Source: Mucilaginibacter sp. KACC 22773
GTDB taxonomy: Bacteria; Bacteroidota; Bacteroidia; Sphingobacteriales; Sphingobacteriaceae
Direction of reading: 5' to 3'
DNA length: 64,000 bases
NCBI RefSeq assembly: GCF_028736215.1
Contig: NZ_CP117883.1
Coordinates: 310,001 to 374,000, forward strand
Positions within the stretch are counted from its first letter, which is position 1; every line of letters begins with the position of its first letter. Of the stretch, positions 1 through 8,217 are shown piece by piece. A program made the translations under genes and the position numbers. Below the pieces are notes generated by a model. It saw nothing but the letters and a program-made list of their open reading frames with translations, ran no database searches and was not told the origin of the DNA.

Positions 1-357
1 TGTATAAAAACGATAGGTCATCCCATTAGAAAGTAAACCAAATTTAGCTTTAGTAGTATGGAAATATCTAAAAAGTTGAGAGTTATGTGGATCAAGGTTT
101 TCAAGGTGATGTTTGCACTCTACTAAAATCGCGGGTTCGCCATCCTTCATAATTGCGTAGTCGACCTTTTCGCCTTTTTTTATACCGATATCCGCAATAA
201 ATTCTGGGTTGACTTCGGATGGATTAAATACATCGTAACCCATTATTTGAATAAAAGGCATTATCAATGCATTTTTTGTAGCTTCTTCTGTTTGAATTTG
301 TGGAAGCATTTTTTCAGCTCGCGCGGCAAGCTGTAGGATCTGATCTTTGAAGTCCAT
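1..357 (-). CDS. Type I restriction enzyme R-like N-terminal nuclease domain protein (partial)
   Basis: The gene starts at ATG 357 and runs off the left window edge; 119 codons are visible. The visible part resembles the HsdR_N-type domain found at the N-terminus of type I restriction R subunits and in stand-alone predicted nucleases. A PD-(D/E)xK nuclease core can be read: D66 in VDYA, then E80-C-K82 in VECKHH, followed by Q94-x-x-x-Y98, the QxxxY motif typical of RecB/HsdR-type folds. No helicase part is visible, so it could be a full HsdR or one of the short orphan proteins that are common in Bacteroidota. A near-perfect palindrome lies at 393-417, just upstream. The domain call is fairly safe; the biological role is not. 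Confidence 0.75.
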   Translation of the reverse strand, partial: MDFKDQILQLAARAEKMLPQIQTEEATKNALIMPFIQIMGYDVFNPSEVNPEFIADIGIKKGEKVDYAIMKDGEPAILVECKHHLENLDPHNSQLFRYFHTTKAKFGLLSNGMTYRFYT

Positions 358-392
358 GTGATAATTGGTTTATTGTAGGGATTAAAGGTATA

Positions 393-417
393 GTATTTGT
401 ATTTGATATACAAATAC
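393..417. promoter_or_regulatory. Palindrome upstream of the HsdR-like gene
   Basis: Two perfect 10-base arms (GTATTTGTAT and ATACAAATAC) surround the 5-base centre TTGAT, 36 bases upstream of the start codon at 357. The position fits an operator or a promoter-proximal hairpin for the minus-strand gene. No neighbouring regulator identifies it. Confidence 0.4.
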
Positions 418-488
418 TTACAGTTGAGAATAAATATTCGCTGCCAAGGTCTTTTAATCCCGCAGCTACCCATGCTTTCAGCTGAACT

Positions 489-609
489 GAAGCCAAAGGC
501 TTCAACCAGTTTTACCCACGAGCTACGCTACGCTAATCTCGCGGGAGATTAATGAGATTCAAGGTTTTTGTCTTAATTCTTGATTCTTGGCTCTTGATTC
601 TTGACTCTA
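489..609. repeat. Short hairpins and repeated words between convergent-side genes
   Basis: GAAGCC-aaa-GGCTTC at 489-503 and AATCTC-gcgg-GAGATT at 535-550 are perfect small hairpins. From about 570 to 609 the word CTTGATTCTTG recurs with slight variation. The stretch lies just beyond the stop of the GH3-family gene and may act as its transcription terminator region. Confidence 0.4.
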
Positions 610-613
610 ACGC

Positions 614-2137
614 CTATTCCTCCACCAACTCCATTACTTTCAAAATAGCATCCACATACTCGCGGTCATTAGCCAGGCGGGGTACTTTATGCTGGCCGCC
701 TAATTTACCTTTTTCTTTCATCCAGCTAAAAAAAGTGCCTTCGGGGGCGCGGCGTACTATGGGGCGGCGCAGGGCCAGGTCTTTAAAGCGTTTGGCGTCG
801 TAATCGGAGTTGATGCGGCGCAGGGTTTCGTCAAGGATATCCACAAAACGTTCAAATTCGTTGGGTTGCTTTTCAAACTCAATTATCCATTCGTGGGCGC
901 CACAATCGTTACCGTTAAAATAAACAGGCGCGGCAGTATACTCGCAAATGACGGCGCCGGTTTGCTGGCAGGCTTCTTCCAGGGCTTGCTCGGCATTGTC
1001 AATAATCACTTCCTCGCCAAAGGCATTAATGAAATGTTTGGTACGGCCGGTTACCCGGATGCGGAATGGCGATAACGATGTAAACTTAATGGTATCTCCT
1101 ATCATATACCGCCAAAGCCCGGCATTGGTACTGATGATGAGCGCGTAGTTTTTATCCAGCTCCACCTCATCCAGCGTAAGCGTTTCAGGATTATCGTGGT
1201 GCAGGTGTTCAAGAGGTAAAAATTCGTAAAAAATGCCATAATCCAGCATTAACAGCATATCGCCTGGTTCGCGGGTATCCTGGATGCCGAAGAAGCCTTC
1301 GGATGCATTGTAATTTTCCAGGTAGTACATGTCGTCGCTGGGGATCAGGGCTTTAAACTGATCGCGGTAGGGGCCAAAGTTAACCGCTCCGTGAAAATAC
1401 ATCTCCAGGTTGGGCCAAACTTCCAGCATGTTTTTTTTGCCTGTTATTTCCAGTATCCGTCTAAACAGCACCAAATTCCAGGTAGGTACGCCACCAATAC
1501 TGGTTACGTTTACATCCTTAGTGGCCTGGGCTATTTTTTCTAATTTTTCTTCAAAGTTATCCAGCAGGGCAATTTCCAGTTGCGGTGTACGGTGAAGCTC
1601 GGCCCAAAGGGGCAGGTTTTTCATGATCACGGCCGATAGGTCGCCAAACGAAGCATCCGGGTTTATGGTGCTTACCTGGTGACTGCCGCCAAGCGTAAGC
1701 ACTTTGCCGGTAAACATACGTGCGTTGGGCTGGTTGTTAAAATAGATGGTGAGCACATCCTTGCCGCCCTTAAAGTGGCACTCTTCCAGGGCTTCCTCGC
1801 TCACGGGTATAAACTTGCTCCTGTCATTAGTAGTGCCGGATGATTTGGCAAACCAGCGGATCTCTGACGGCCACAATACATTTTTTTCGCCTTTGAGCAT
1901 GCGCTCTATATATGGCTTCAGCGTATCGTAATTTTGTATGGGTACCCGCTCCTTAAACTGGGTAAGGTTTTCAATGCTTTTATACTGGTACCTGCGGCCC
2001 CACTCGGTACTCTCGGCCATTGATATCAGCTGCTCAAACCACTCCTCCTGTACTTCGTTGGGATATTTCATAAAAAGCTCAATCTGGTGGATGCGCTTTT
2101 TCATGAACCAAGTAAATACGGAGTTAAATATTGTCAT
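614..2137 (-). CDS. GH3 auxin-responsive promoter family acyl-adenylating enzyme
   Basis: A 507-aa protein of the GH3 family, the ANL-type adenylating enzymes best known from plants, where they conjugate amino acids to jasmonate or auxin. Bacterial members exist but their substrate is generally unknown. The ATP-binding motif is visible as FAKSSGTTNDRSKFIP near residue 95, and the C-terminal half carries the usual TGRTKHFIN-type hinge segment. No signal peptide is seen, so it should act in the cytoplasm. I chose ATG 2137 rather than the longer reading from 2191, because the longer form would overlap lptB by 41 bases and adds an unconserved-looking leader. It lies 13 bases downstream of lptB, so the two are probably co-transcribed. 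Confidence 0.85.
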   Translation of the reverse strand: MTIFNSVFTWFMKKRIHQIELFMKYPNEVQEEWFEQLISMAESTEWGRRYQYKSIENLTQFKERVPIQNYDTLKPYIERMLKGEKNVLWPSEIRWFAKSSGTTNDRSKFIPVSEEALEECHFKGGKDVLTIYFNNQPNARMFTGKVLTLGGSHQVSTINPDASFGDLSAVIMKNLPLWAELHRTPQLEIALLDNFEEKLEKIAQATKDVNVTSIGGVPTWNLVLFRRILEITGKKNMLEVWPNLEMYFHGAVNFGPYRDQFKALIPSDDMYYLENYNASEGFFGIQDTREPGDMLLMLDYGIFYEFLPLEHLHHDNPETLTLDEVELDKNYALIISTNAGLWRYMIGDTIKFTSLSPFRIRVTGRTKHFINAFGEEVIIDNAEQALEEACQQTGAVICEYTAAPVYFNGNDCGAHEWIIEFEKQPNEFERFVDILDETLRRINSDYDAKRFKDLALRRPIVRRAPEGTFFSWMKEKGKLGGQHKVPRLANDREYVDAILKVMELVEE

Positions 2138-2150
2138 ACAGCAGGTTTTA

Positions 2151-2891
2151 TTATTGAGGGAATACTTTTCTCTTGAGTACAAAGTTAGCACCTAAATATA
2201 CTTTCCGCACCATCTCATTTTCGGCCAGTACCTCGGGCACGCCCGATTCTAAAATTTTACCTTCAAAAAGCAGGTAAGCGCGGTCGGTGATCGACAGTGT
2301 TTCCTGTACGTTGTGGTCGGTAATCAGGATGCCTATGTTGCGGTGCCTTAGTTTGGCTACCATCGCCTGTATCTCTTCCACGGCAATAGGGTCAACCCCG
2401 GCAAAAGGTTCATCCAGCAAAATAAAATTAGGCTCGGCTGCCAGGGCACGGGCAATTTCGGTACGGCGGCGCTCACCACCCGAGAGCAGGTCGCCCCGGT
2501 TTTTGCGTACTTTATGCAGGCTGAATTCGTCAATCAATTCTTCCAGTTTGTCTTTTTGCCGGTCTTTAGGCATACCACCCATCTCCAGCACCGCTTTAAT
2601 GTTATCCTCAACCGTCAGTTTGCGAAATACCGACGCCTCCTGCGCAAGGTAGCCAATGCCTTTTTGCGCGCGGCGATACATGGGGTCCTGGGTTATATCC
2701 TTATCATCCAGAAAAATAGTGCCTTCGTTAGGCTTTATCAAGCCAACTATCATGTAAAACGAAGTAGTTTTACCGGCGCCATTCGGCCCCAGCAAACCCA
2801 CAATTTCGCCCTGCGCCACATCAAACGATACATCGTTAACAACGGTACGCTGTTTGTACTTTTTTACTAAATTTTCTGCTCGTAGTATCAT
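2151..2891 (-). CDS. lptB: LPS export ABC transporter ATP-binding protein LptB
   Basis: A 246-aa ABC ATPase that would power lipopolysaccharide transport from the inner membrane to the outer membrane as part of the LptBFGC complex. Walker A (GPNGAGKT, residues 35-42), Q-loop Gln84, signature LSGGE (136-140) and Walker B ILLDEP (157-162) are all intact. The segment after the Q-loop, [17 protein letters not shown], is typical of LptB rather than of amino-acid transporters. The start is ATG 2891. The GH3-family gene follows at once; no other lpt gene is in the window. The upstream region is AT-rich, with locally repeated TTTTGAC words. Confidence 0.93.
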   Translation of the reverse strand: MILRAENLVKKYKQRTVVNDVSFDVAQGEIVGLLGPNGAGKTTSFYMIVGLIKPNEGTIFLDDKDITQDPMYRRAQKGIGYLAQEASVFRKLTVEDNIKAVLEMGGMPKDRQKDKLEELIDEFSLHKVRKNRGDLLSGGERRRTEIARALAAEPNFILLDEPFAGVDPIAVEEIQAMVAKLRHRNIGILITDHNVQETLSITDRAYLLFEGKILESGVPEVLAENEMVRKVYLGANFVLKRKVFPQ

Positions 2892-3118
2892 TTTTCAAAT
2901 TCAAAATTCAAAAGTAAAAACCTGTCGCTTTACCTTTGCTTTCCACCTATATCTATAATCCTCCGGCCAAAATTTTTGACTTTTGACTTTTTAATTTTGA
3001 CTTTAACCCGGGCGTTCCTTCGGCCGGGCTTTTCGTTCATACGCCTGCAGGCCTTAGTCACGGGCCGGTATCCGCTTCAATCCCTAACGCGTTTTACTCC
3101 GGCCTGAACGCTGGTCAC
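2892..3118. other. Non-coding region upstream of lptB with repeated words
   Basis: No gene is evident. From about 2968 to 3003 the word TTTTGACTTT recurs three times, and the same word reappears at 3459-3472 near the end of recJ. It presumably contains the lptB promoter, but I could not fix a clear TAnnTTTG box. Confidence 0.4.
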
Positions 3119-3264
3119 GACTCACCCCGGCAACGCTTCGCTGGCCGACTCTCTCTCCGGCTTACGCCGCCAAGAGGGTAAACCCCATATTTTATTTTTT
3201 TCGCCCCTCTATGCGACGCAGTCGGAGAGAGGGGCAGACGGCCGTAGCCTCGTCGGGGTGAGTC
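3119..3264. repeat. 146-bp inverted-repeat element
   Basis: Left arm 3119-3160 (starting GACTCACCCCGGCAACG) and right arm 3223-3264 (ending CGTCGGGGTGAGTC) are imperfect reverse complements of about 42 bases around a 62-base centre. The base composition is more GC-rich than the surrounding intergenic DNA. It has the look of a small non-autonomous palindromic element. The minus-strand open frame across it is a by-product of the palindrome. Confidence 0.6.
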
Positions 3265-3332
3265 TTCGCCGACATGCATTGCCGACGGAATGTTCATCAA
3301 CAAATCTATCATTTCCCGGGTGATGCTTTTTT

Positions 3333-3450
3333 GTCATCCCGAGGAACGAAGGATATCAGCTATGCATGGCCGATAGAAAAGTTCGCGAATAGATGCTTCG
3401 TTCCTCAGCATGACAGTCTTTTATTTTCGTGTGTCATTCCTCCAGCCAAA
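3333..3450 (+). repeat. Dispersed hairpin repeat A, copy 1
   Basis: Begins GTCATCCCGAGGAACGAAGG and contains the inner inverted partner CTTCGTTCCTCAGCATGAC, then CAGTCTTTTATTTT and GTCATTCCTCC. The same words recur in the same order at 11890-12020 and, reverse-complemented, at 29790-29908. The shared inner segment CGATAGAAAAGTTCGCGA is the most conserved part. It is non-coding. Confidence 0.75.
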
Positions 3451-3455
3451 ATTTT

Positions 3456-5168
3456 TTAATTTTGACTTTTAAACCTTATCCCCTTTATATTCAATTGTAT
3501 CGTTCTTCGTTCGCGCCAAATATTTTCTTCAATGCTATAGCAAATATCAAAGGGTACGCCTGGCTTTAATTGCGGCAGGTATTCGCCGTGGTTAAAGGCA
3601 ATGCAATCAAACGCCGCCGTACCTTCCTGCATTACAGTCATTTTAATATGTGCCTGGCCTACCAGGCTCGCGTTACCGCTAACATACACATTTTTACTTA
3701 TGAAAACCGGCGCCATATTTTCGGGCCCGAAAGGCGCAAACTGGTTCAGTATCCTGAAAAATTTCGGTTCTATCTGGCTTAAACGTAATTCGGCATCAAT
3801 TTGTATCTGCTGAATTAATTGTTCCGGCGATATTGTAGCGCTCACCACTTCTTCAAACCTATCCTTAAAGGCTTCTACGTTTTCGGGCAACAGTGTTAAG
3901 CCTGCCGCATATTTGTGCCCGCCAAACTGGATAAGCAGATCCTTGCACTCGCAAAGCGCCTCGTAAAGGTCAAATCCCAAAACAGAGCGTGCCGAACCTG
4001 CCACATGCCCGTTTGATTGGGTAAGCACAATGGTGGGGCGGTAATACTTTTCGGTAAGGCGCGATGCCACAATACCAATAACGCCTTTGTGCCAATCCTT
4101 GTTAAATACCACGGTTGATTTTCGGCCTATCAGCACTTCGTCGCCATCAATTATATCAAGCGCCTGGTCGGTAATGGTAAGGTCGTGCCCTTTGCGCTCG
4201 GTATTGCGGGTGTTTATCATGAGGCCTTTTGCCCTGGCCACGTTTTCATCACAAGCTATCAGCAATTCAACGGCATGTTTGGCATCGTCAATACGCCCGG
4301 CGGCGTTTATCCGTGGGCCTATCAGGAACACTACGTCAGATATAGTTAAGTTTCCGGGTGTTTTGCCGGCAACCTCAATCAGCGTTTTTACACCAATGCA
4401 CGGGTCGGTATTTATTTTTTGCAGGCCAAAGTGTGCCAGCACCCGGTTCTCGCCGGTAATATGTACAATATCGCAGGATATGCTGATGCAGACCAGGTCA
4501 AGGTATTGCGCTACCGCTTCAAATTGGATCCCGTTTTTTTCGGCATAAGCTTGTATCAGCTTAAAGCCAATACCGCAACCCGATAATTCTTTGTAAGGAT
4601 ATTCGCAATCGGCGCGTTTGGGATCAAGCACCGCTACGGCGGCGGGTAGCTGCGCTCCGGGCAGGTGATGGTCGCAAATTATAAAATCTATCCCCAGGGT
4701 ATTGGCGTAGTCAATTTTATCAACCGATTTAATGCCGCAGTCAAGTGCAATAATAAGGCTGAAACCATTTTGTGCAGCATAATCAATCCCCTGGGTTGAT
4801 ATGCCATAGCCCTCTTTATACCTATCCGGAATATAATATTCCATGTTTTTATACTGCTTGTTAAAAAAGCTGTAAACAGTGGCAACAGCGGTTGTACCAT
4901 CCACGTCGTAATCGCCATAAACCAGTATCTTTTCGCCGGCGGCAATGGCGGTTTCAATACGTATAACGGCTTCCTCCATATCCTTCATCAAAAAAGGATC
5001 GTGCAGGTGCCGCTGATCGGGCCTGAAAAAGTACCTGGCGCTCTCGAAATCACTTATCCCCCTGTGTACCAACAGGCTGCTTAAAACGGTATCAATATTC
5101 AGTTCGGCAGATAATTTGCGTACCAAATCCTCATCGGCATTATCCCTTATCGCCCAACGTTTATTCAT
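3456..5168 (-). CDS. recJ: Single-stranded-DNA-specific exonuclease RecJ
   Basis: A 570-aa DHH-superfamily 5'-3' exonuclease that degrades single-stranded DNA in recombination and mismatch repair. The DHH-domain metal ligands are visible: DYDVDG (86-91), DCG (143-145), DHH (166-168) and GPRINAAGR. The DHHA1 domain carries FGGHKYAAG, and an OB-fold segment follows to the C-terminus. The length is normal for the family. The start is ATG 5168. The gene is divergent from the MBL-fold gene at 5254, with 85 bases between them that must hold both promoters. Nothing is missing or odd. Confidence 0.95.
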   Translation of the reverse strand: MNKRWAIRDNADEDLVRKLSAELNIDTVLSSLLVHRGISDFESARYFFRPDQRHLHDPFLMKDMEEAVIRIETAIAAGEKILVYGDYDVDGTTAVATVYSFFNKQYKNMEYYIPDRYKEGYGISTQGIDYAAQNGFSLIIALDCGIKSVDKIDYANTLGIDFIICDHHLPGAQLPAAVAVLDPKRADCEYPYKELSGCGIGFKLIQAYAEKNGIQFEAVAQYLDLVCISISCDIVHITGENRVLAHFGLQKINTDPCIGVKTLIEVAGKTPGNLTISDVVFLIGPRINAAGRIDDAKHAVELLIACDENVARAKGLMINTRNTERKGHDLTITDQALDIIDGDEVLIGRKSTVVFNKDWHKGVIGIVASRLTEKYYRPTIVLTQSNGHVAGSARSVLGFDLYEALCECKDLLIQFGGHKYAAGLTLLPENVEAFKDRFEEVVSATISPEQLIQQIQIDAELRLSQIEPKFFRILNQFAPFGPENMAPVFISKNVYVSGNASLVGQAHIKMTVMQEGTAAFDCIAFNHGEYLPQLKPGVPFDICYSIEENIWRERRTIQLNIKGIRFKSQN

Positions 5169-5253
5169 ATCTTTGCAGCTTTTATAACAGTAAATATATT
5201 TTTTTGGTATTTAAACGGCCAAAGTTACATTCAAAATCTGATACATCGCAGCT

Positions 5254-6030
5254 ATGGAAATTTTCGCGTTAGGAGAAGGCTCATATTCAGTTGATTCGAC
5301 TAAAAAATTTATCCCTTTTAATCCCGAAACCGACAATTTCAGGGACCGCCCGGGTTCATTGTTCATCCATGTAAACCCATTCCTGATAAAAACCAGCCAC
5401 CACCTTATTGTGCTGGATACGGGCCTTGGTTTTAAAGATACCCGCGATGAGCTTATCCTGCATCAAAACATCCGCAATGCGGGATTTGATCCGGACGATG
5501 TAACACTGGTGCTCATGTCGCACCTGCATTATGACCACTCGGGCGGTTTGGTTGTGGAGCGTAATGGCAAGCTGCAGCCCAGCTTTCCGCAGGCCAGGCA
5601 CGTGATACAAAAAGGGGAGTGGGAGTTTGGCATTACCGGCAAATCATCATCATACCATAAAGAGATTTTTGAAGCCCTTGACGGTGCAGTAGATATTATG
5701 TTTGTAGAGGGCAGCGGCGAATTGCTTCCGGGCATCCGTTATGAATTATCCGGCGGGCATTGCCCCAATCACCAGGTATTCTGGATAGATATAGAAGGCT
5801 CAAAAGCGCTGTTTGGCGGCGACGAATTACCTGAGCCTGAGCAACTGATACGAAAGTTTATAGCTAAATATGATATGGATGGGCGTAAGGCAATGGAGCT
5901 GCGCCAGGAATATGGAAAATTAGCATCCGAAGAAGGATGGACCTGTCTGTTTTATCATGCCAAAACAATTGCTATTGGCAATGTAAGCAGCGATGATGGC
6001 GGCGAACACTTTAAGGTAACGCCGGCTTAG
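5254..6030 (+). CDS. MBL-fold metallo-hydrolase
   Basis: A 258-aa metallo-beta-lactamase-fold hydrolase. The zinc-binding motif SHLHYDHSGG (HxHxDH) is intact, followed by the later His in SGGHCPNHQ and the Asp in FGGDELPEP. The arrangement resembles N-acyl homoserine lactonase-like and other small MBL hydrolases, but the substrate cannot be read from the sequence. There is no signal peptide, so it is probably cytoplasmic. It overlaps the convergent response-regulator gene by 4 bases at the 3' ends. Confidence 0.82.
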   Translation: MEIFALGEGSYSVDSTKKFIPFNPETDNFRDRPGSLFIHVNPFLIKTSHHLIVLDTGLGFKDTRDELILHQNIRNAGFDPDDVTLVLMSHLHYDHSGGLVVERNGKLQPSFPQARHVIQKGEWEFGITGKSSSYHKEIFEALDGAVDIMFVEGSGELLPGIRYELSGGHCPNHQVFWIDIEGSKALFGGDELPEPEQLIRKFIAKYDMDGRKAMELRQEYGKLASEEGWTCLFYHAKTIAIGNVSSDDGGEHFKVTPA

Positions 6031-6446
6031 TCTTGTGGCTGAACTTCAAAAAGCTCCTTAATTTTTTCGACGTTTAATGGTTTGCTGATAAAATCTTTTA
6101 CCAGCGGGTATGAGCGCGCTTTGTTAATATCGTTACTGAATACTGATGATGAGATAATGAAGATTTTGCTTTTGCCCAGCGGATCGAGGTTTAAACGTTT
6201 GTACTCGTCCAAAAACTCCCAACCATTCATAATGGGCATGTTAATATCCAGCAAAATATAATCGGGCAGTTTAGCCGGGTCTTTTTGTTGGATTTCGGAT
6301 AATTGCTCAATAGCAAATTTACCGTTTAAACAAGCCATGATCTCGGTGTTTAATAAAGCTTTCTTTATCAATTTAATGGAGATGAAGTTATTTATCTCAT
6401 CATCATCAACCAATAATACACTAACGGATTTTGTGTTAATTGTCAT
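6027..6446 (-). CDS. Single-domain response regulator
   Basis: A 139-aa stand-alone receiver domain. The acidic pair is in LLVDDDEIN near residue 14, the phospho-acceptor Asp is in YILLDINMPIMNGWEF, and the late Lys is in FISKPLN. No output domain follows, so it probably works as a phospho-relay or by protein-protein contact, as CheY-like proteins of this type often do in Bacteroidota. No histidine kinase is adjacent. It overlaps the MBL-fold gene tail to tail by 4 bases, so the two transcripts would be antisense at their ends. Confidence 0.88.
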   Translation of the reverse strand: MTINTKSVSVLLVDDDEINNFISIKLIKKALLNTEIMACLNGKFAIEQLSEIQQKDPAKLPDYILLDINMPIMNGWEFLDEYKRLNLDPLGKSKIFIISSSVFSNDINKARSYPLVKDFISKPLNVEKIKELFEVQPQD

Positions 6447-7257
6447 AATACGCTTAAAATCGATATGCTTTATACGGAACCTTAAATTAAAAGGTTATAC
6501 CCCCAAAAACGGTATTTTACTAAAATATTTTATGCCCTGATTAAATTAAACCGGCAATAATGACGGTTTATTGATGAAGATGGTTTTAGCCCGGATAAAC
6601 GTACTGATTAAGAACTGGAAATGATGTTGGTGTAGTGCCAGATAGCGCCTGATAAATCATGTGAAGGCTAAAAAGTTAGGGTATTGATTAGCCCGGAGGG
6701 TGCAAAAGCCATGAAAAACGTAATAAGTTTGTTACAAACTTCGTGGTGTTTTACTAAAATAATCCCCCGGCCATAAAACTTAAACCATATCCCTGCAGCA
6801 ACCCCATGCGTATTTTTGTGCCGAGATAATTATTATAGATACAAAGAAAATTTGAACTGGTAGAGCGCTTGATAGTGGCCGGCCAGGAGAGGTGCTGCTG
6901 CCGGGCTGAGTATAATCCGCCACAACCGTTACAGGTAATTACCGGCACGCCATCCCCAATTAAACTGCAGCTAACCTGGTTGGCCGGCTATTATGATGTT
7001 GATGAAATTATGGCAATTATCATCTGCGAAGATTTTAACTACAGGCTGCAATGATACCGGCTGCCAGCCCAACAATTTGAAATACAGTAAGTGAGCAAAA
7101 TAAATATTTTAACCAAAAAGGCGGTTTTTGCATACATGAGCAGCTTTTATTGGATATAGAATAGTTTCAAAAAAAAACAGGTTAAAACTTTTTATGTGTT
7201 TTAATCGTATCTTTGGAAAGATTATAAATAACAGTTCATTCTAATCATTCTAATTCA
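6447..7257. other. 811-bp region without a convincing gene
   Basis: Open frames exist on both strands at about 6754-7054, but they are short, cysteine- or proline-rich and match no family I recognise. The word TTAGCCCGGA occurs twice, at about 6586 and 6697. The last 50 bases hold the desaturase promoter. This could be a decayed gene or an untranslated RNA; I cannot support either. Confidence 0.35.
7208..7215 (+). promoter_or_regulatory. -7 box of the desaturase promoter
   Basis: TATCTTTG matches the Bacteroidota -7 consensus TAnnTTTG and lies 42 bases before the desaturase start. The -33 element is less clear. Confidence 0.5.
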
Positions 7258-7992
7258 GTGGTAATAATAATTTTCTTCATCGGGCACTGGTTCCTGTCGC
7301 TCTTTTTCCAAACGTTCTTTTTACACAGGTATGCATCTCATAAAATGTTCACTACCAATAAATTTTTTGAGGGTACATTTTATCTGCTGACATTTATTTG
7401 TCAGGGTTCATCGTTTTTAAACCCGCGTGCCTATGCAATTATGCACCGTGAGCACCACGCTTATAGCGATACGGAGAAAGACCCGCATTCGCCACATTTT
7501 TTCAGGGATGTTTTCCAGATGATGGTGTACACCGCCAAAAGTTACCGCATGCACGAAAAAAGGCTGAAAGATCCTGAAGAACGTTTTAAAGGAAACATTC
7601 CGGAATGGCGTACGGTTGATTACATTGGTTCGTCAATGGTATCGCGCATAGCCTTTGGTGTGTTATATGTTGCTTTTTATGTTGTGTTTGCAACTTCACC
7701 GTGGTTTTACCTGTTAATTCCCGTTCACTTTTTAATGGGCCCAATACATGGTGCTATTGTTAACTGGTGCGGTCATAAATATGGTTATGCCAATTTTGAC
7801 AACGGCGACAAATCAAAAAACACTACCCCGTTTGATTTTTTAATGCTTGGCGAATTGTTCCAGAACAACCACCACAAACGCCCTAACCGTGCCAACTTCG
7901 GCGCCAAATGGTTCGAGATTGACCCGGTTTATCCCGTAATGAAAGTAATGCACTGGATGCATATCATCAGGCTAAGGAAAGCATATTTATAG
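7258..7992 (+). CDS. Acyl-CoA/fatty acid desaturase
   Basis: A 244-aa integral membrane di-iron desaturase that would introduce a double bond into fatty acyl chains. The three histidine clusters are visible: HRYASH (23-28), HREHH (63-67) and NNHHKR with H205-H206, plus the extra His in GHKYG (173). Hydrophobic segments lie at about 1-22, 38-52 and 125-165. The start is GTG 7258; an in-frame TAA lies at 7225 with no ATG between. A strong hairpin terminator follows at 8044-8084. It is shorter than stearoyl-CoA desaturases but normal for the bacterial group. Confidence 0.88.
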   Translation: MVIIIFFIGHWFLSLFFQTFFLHRYASHKMFTTNKFFEGTFYLLTFICQGSSFLNPRAYAIMHREHHAYSDTEKDPHSPHFFRDVFQMMVYTAKSYRMHEKRLKDPEERFKGNIPEWRTVDYIGSSMVSRIAFGVLYVAFYVVFATSPWFYLLIPVHFLMGPIHGAIVNWCGHKYGYANFDNGDKSKNTTPFDFLMLGELFQNNHHKRPNRANFGAKWFEIDPVYPVMKVMHWMHIIRLRKAYL

Positions 7993-8043
7993 AAGGTAAA
8001 AGGATAAAGGCGAAAGGTAAAAGGTTTTTTGCCCATATATAGA

Positions 8044-8084
8044 AGCGAAAAGCGACCTGAATGGATTAGCTTTTCGCTTTTTTG
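8044..8084 (+). terminator. Rho-independent terminator after the desaturase gene
   Basis: The perfect 10-base stem AGCGAAAAGC/GCTTTTCGCT (8044-8053 and 8069-8078) is followed by a run of T. Flanking DNA from 8000 to 8187 repeats AAAGGTAAAAGG and CCTTTCGCC words. Confidence 0.75.
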
Positions 8085-8189
8085 TTTTGAGCCATTTTAG
8101 CCTGACCCCCTAATAACCACCTTTTGCCTTTCGACTTTTACTTTTTTCACCTTTCGCCTTTAACCTTTAGCCTTTCACCTTTTTCCCCC

Positions 8190-8197
8190 TATATTTG
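8190..8197 (+). promoter_or_regulatory. -7 box of the aminotransferase promoter
   Basis: TATATTTG fits TAnnTTTG and ends 20 bases before the ATG at 8218, implying a very short leader. Confidence 0.5.
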
Positions 8198-8217
8198 CCG
8201 CTCATAAAATCCACAAC

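Noticed and set aside
2138..2191. Longer start for the GH3-family gene
   Set aside because: It would overlap lptB by 41 bases and adds residues unlike the family N-terminus; ATG 2137 fits better.
3115..3312. 65-residue minus-strand open frame across the inverted repeat
   Set aside because: It is made of palindrome sequence, has no ribosome-binding or promoter signal and no recognisable protein features.
6754..7054. Overlapping open frames of 61 and 64 residues on opposite strands
   Set aside because: No family resemblance, odd composition and no start context; treated as non-coding.
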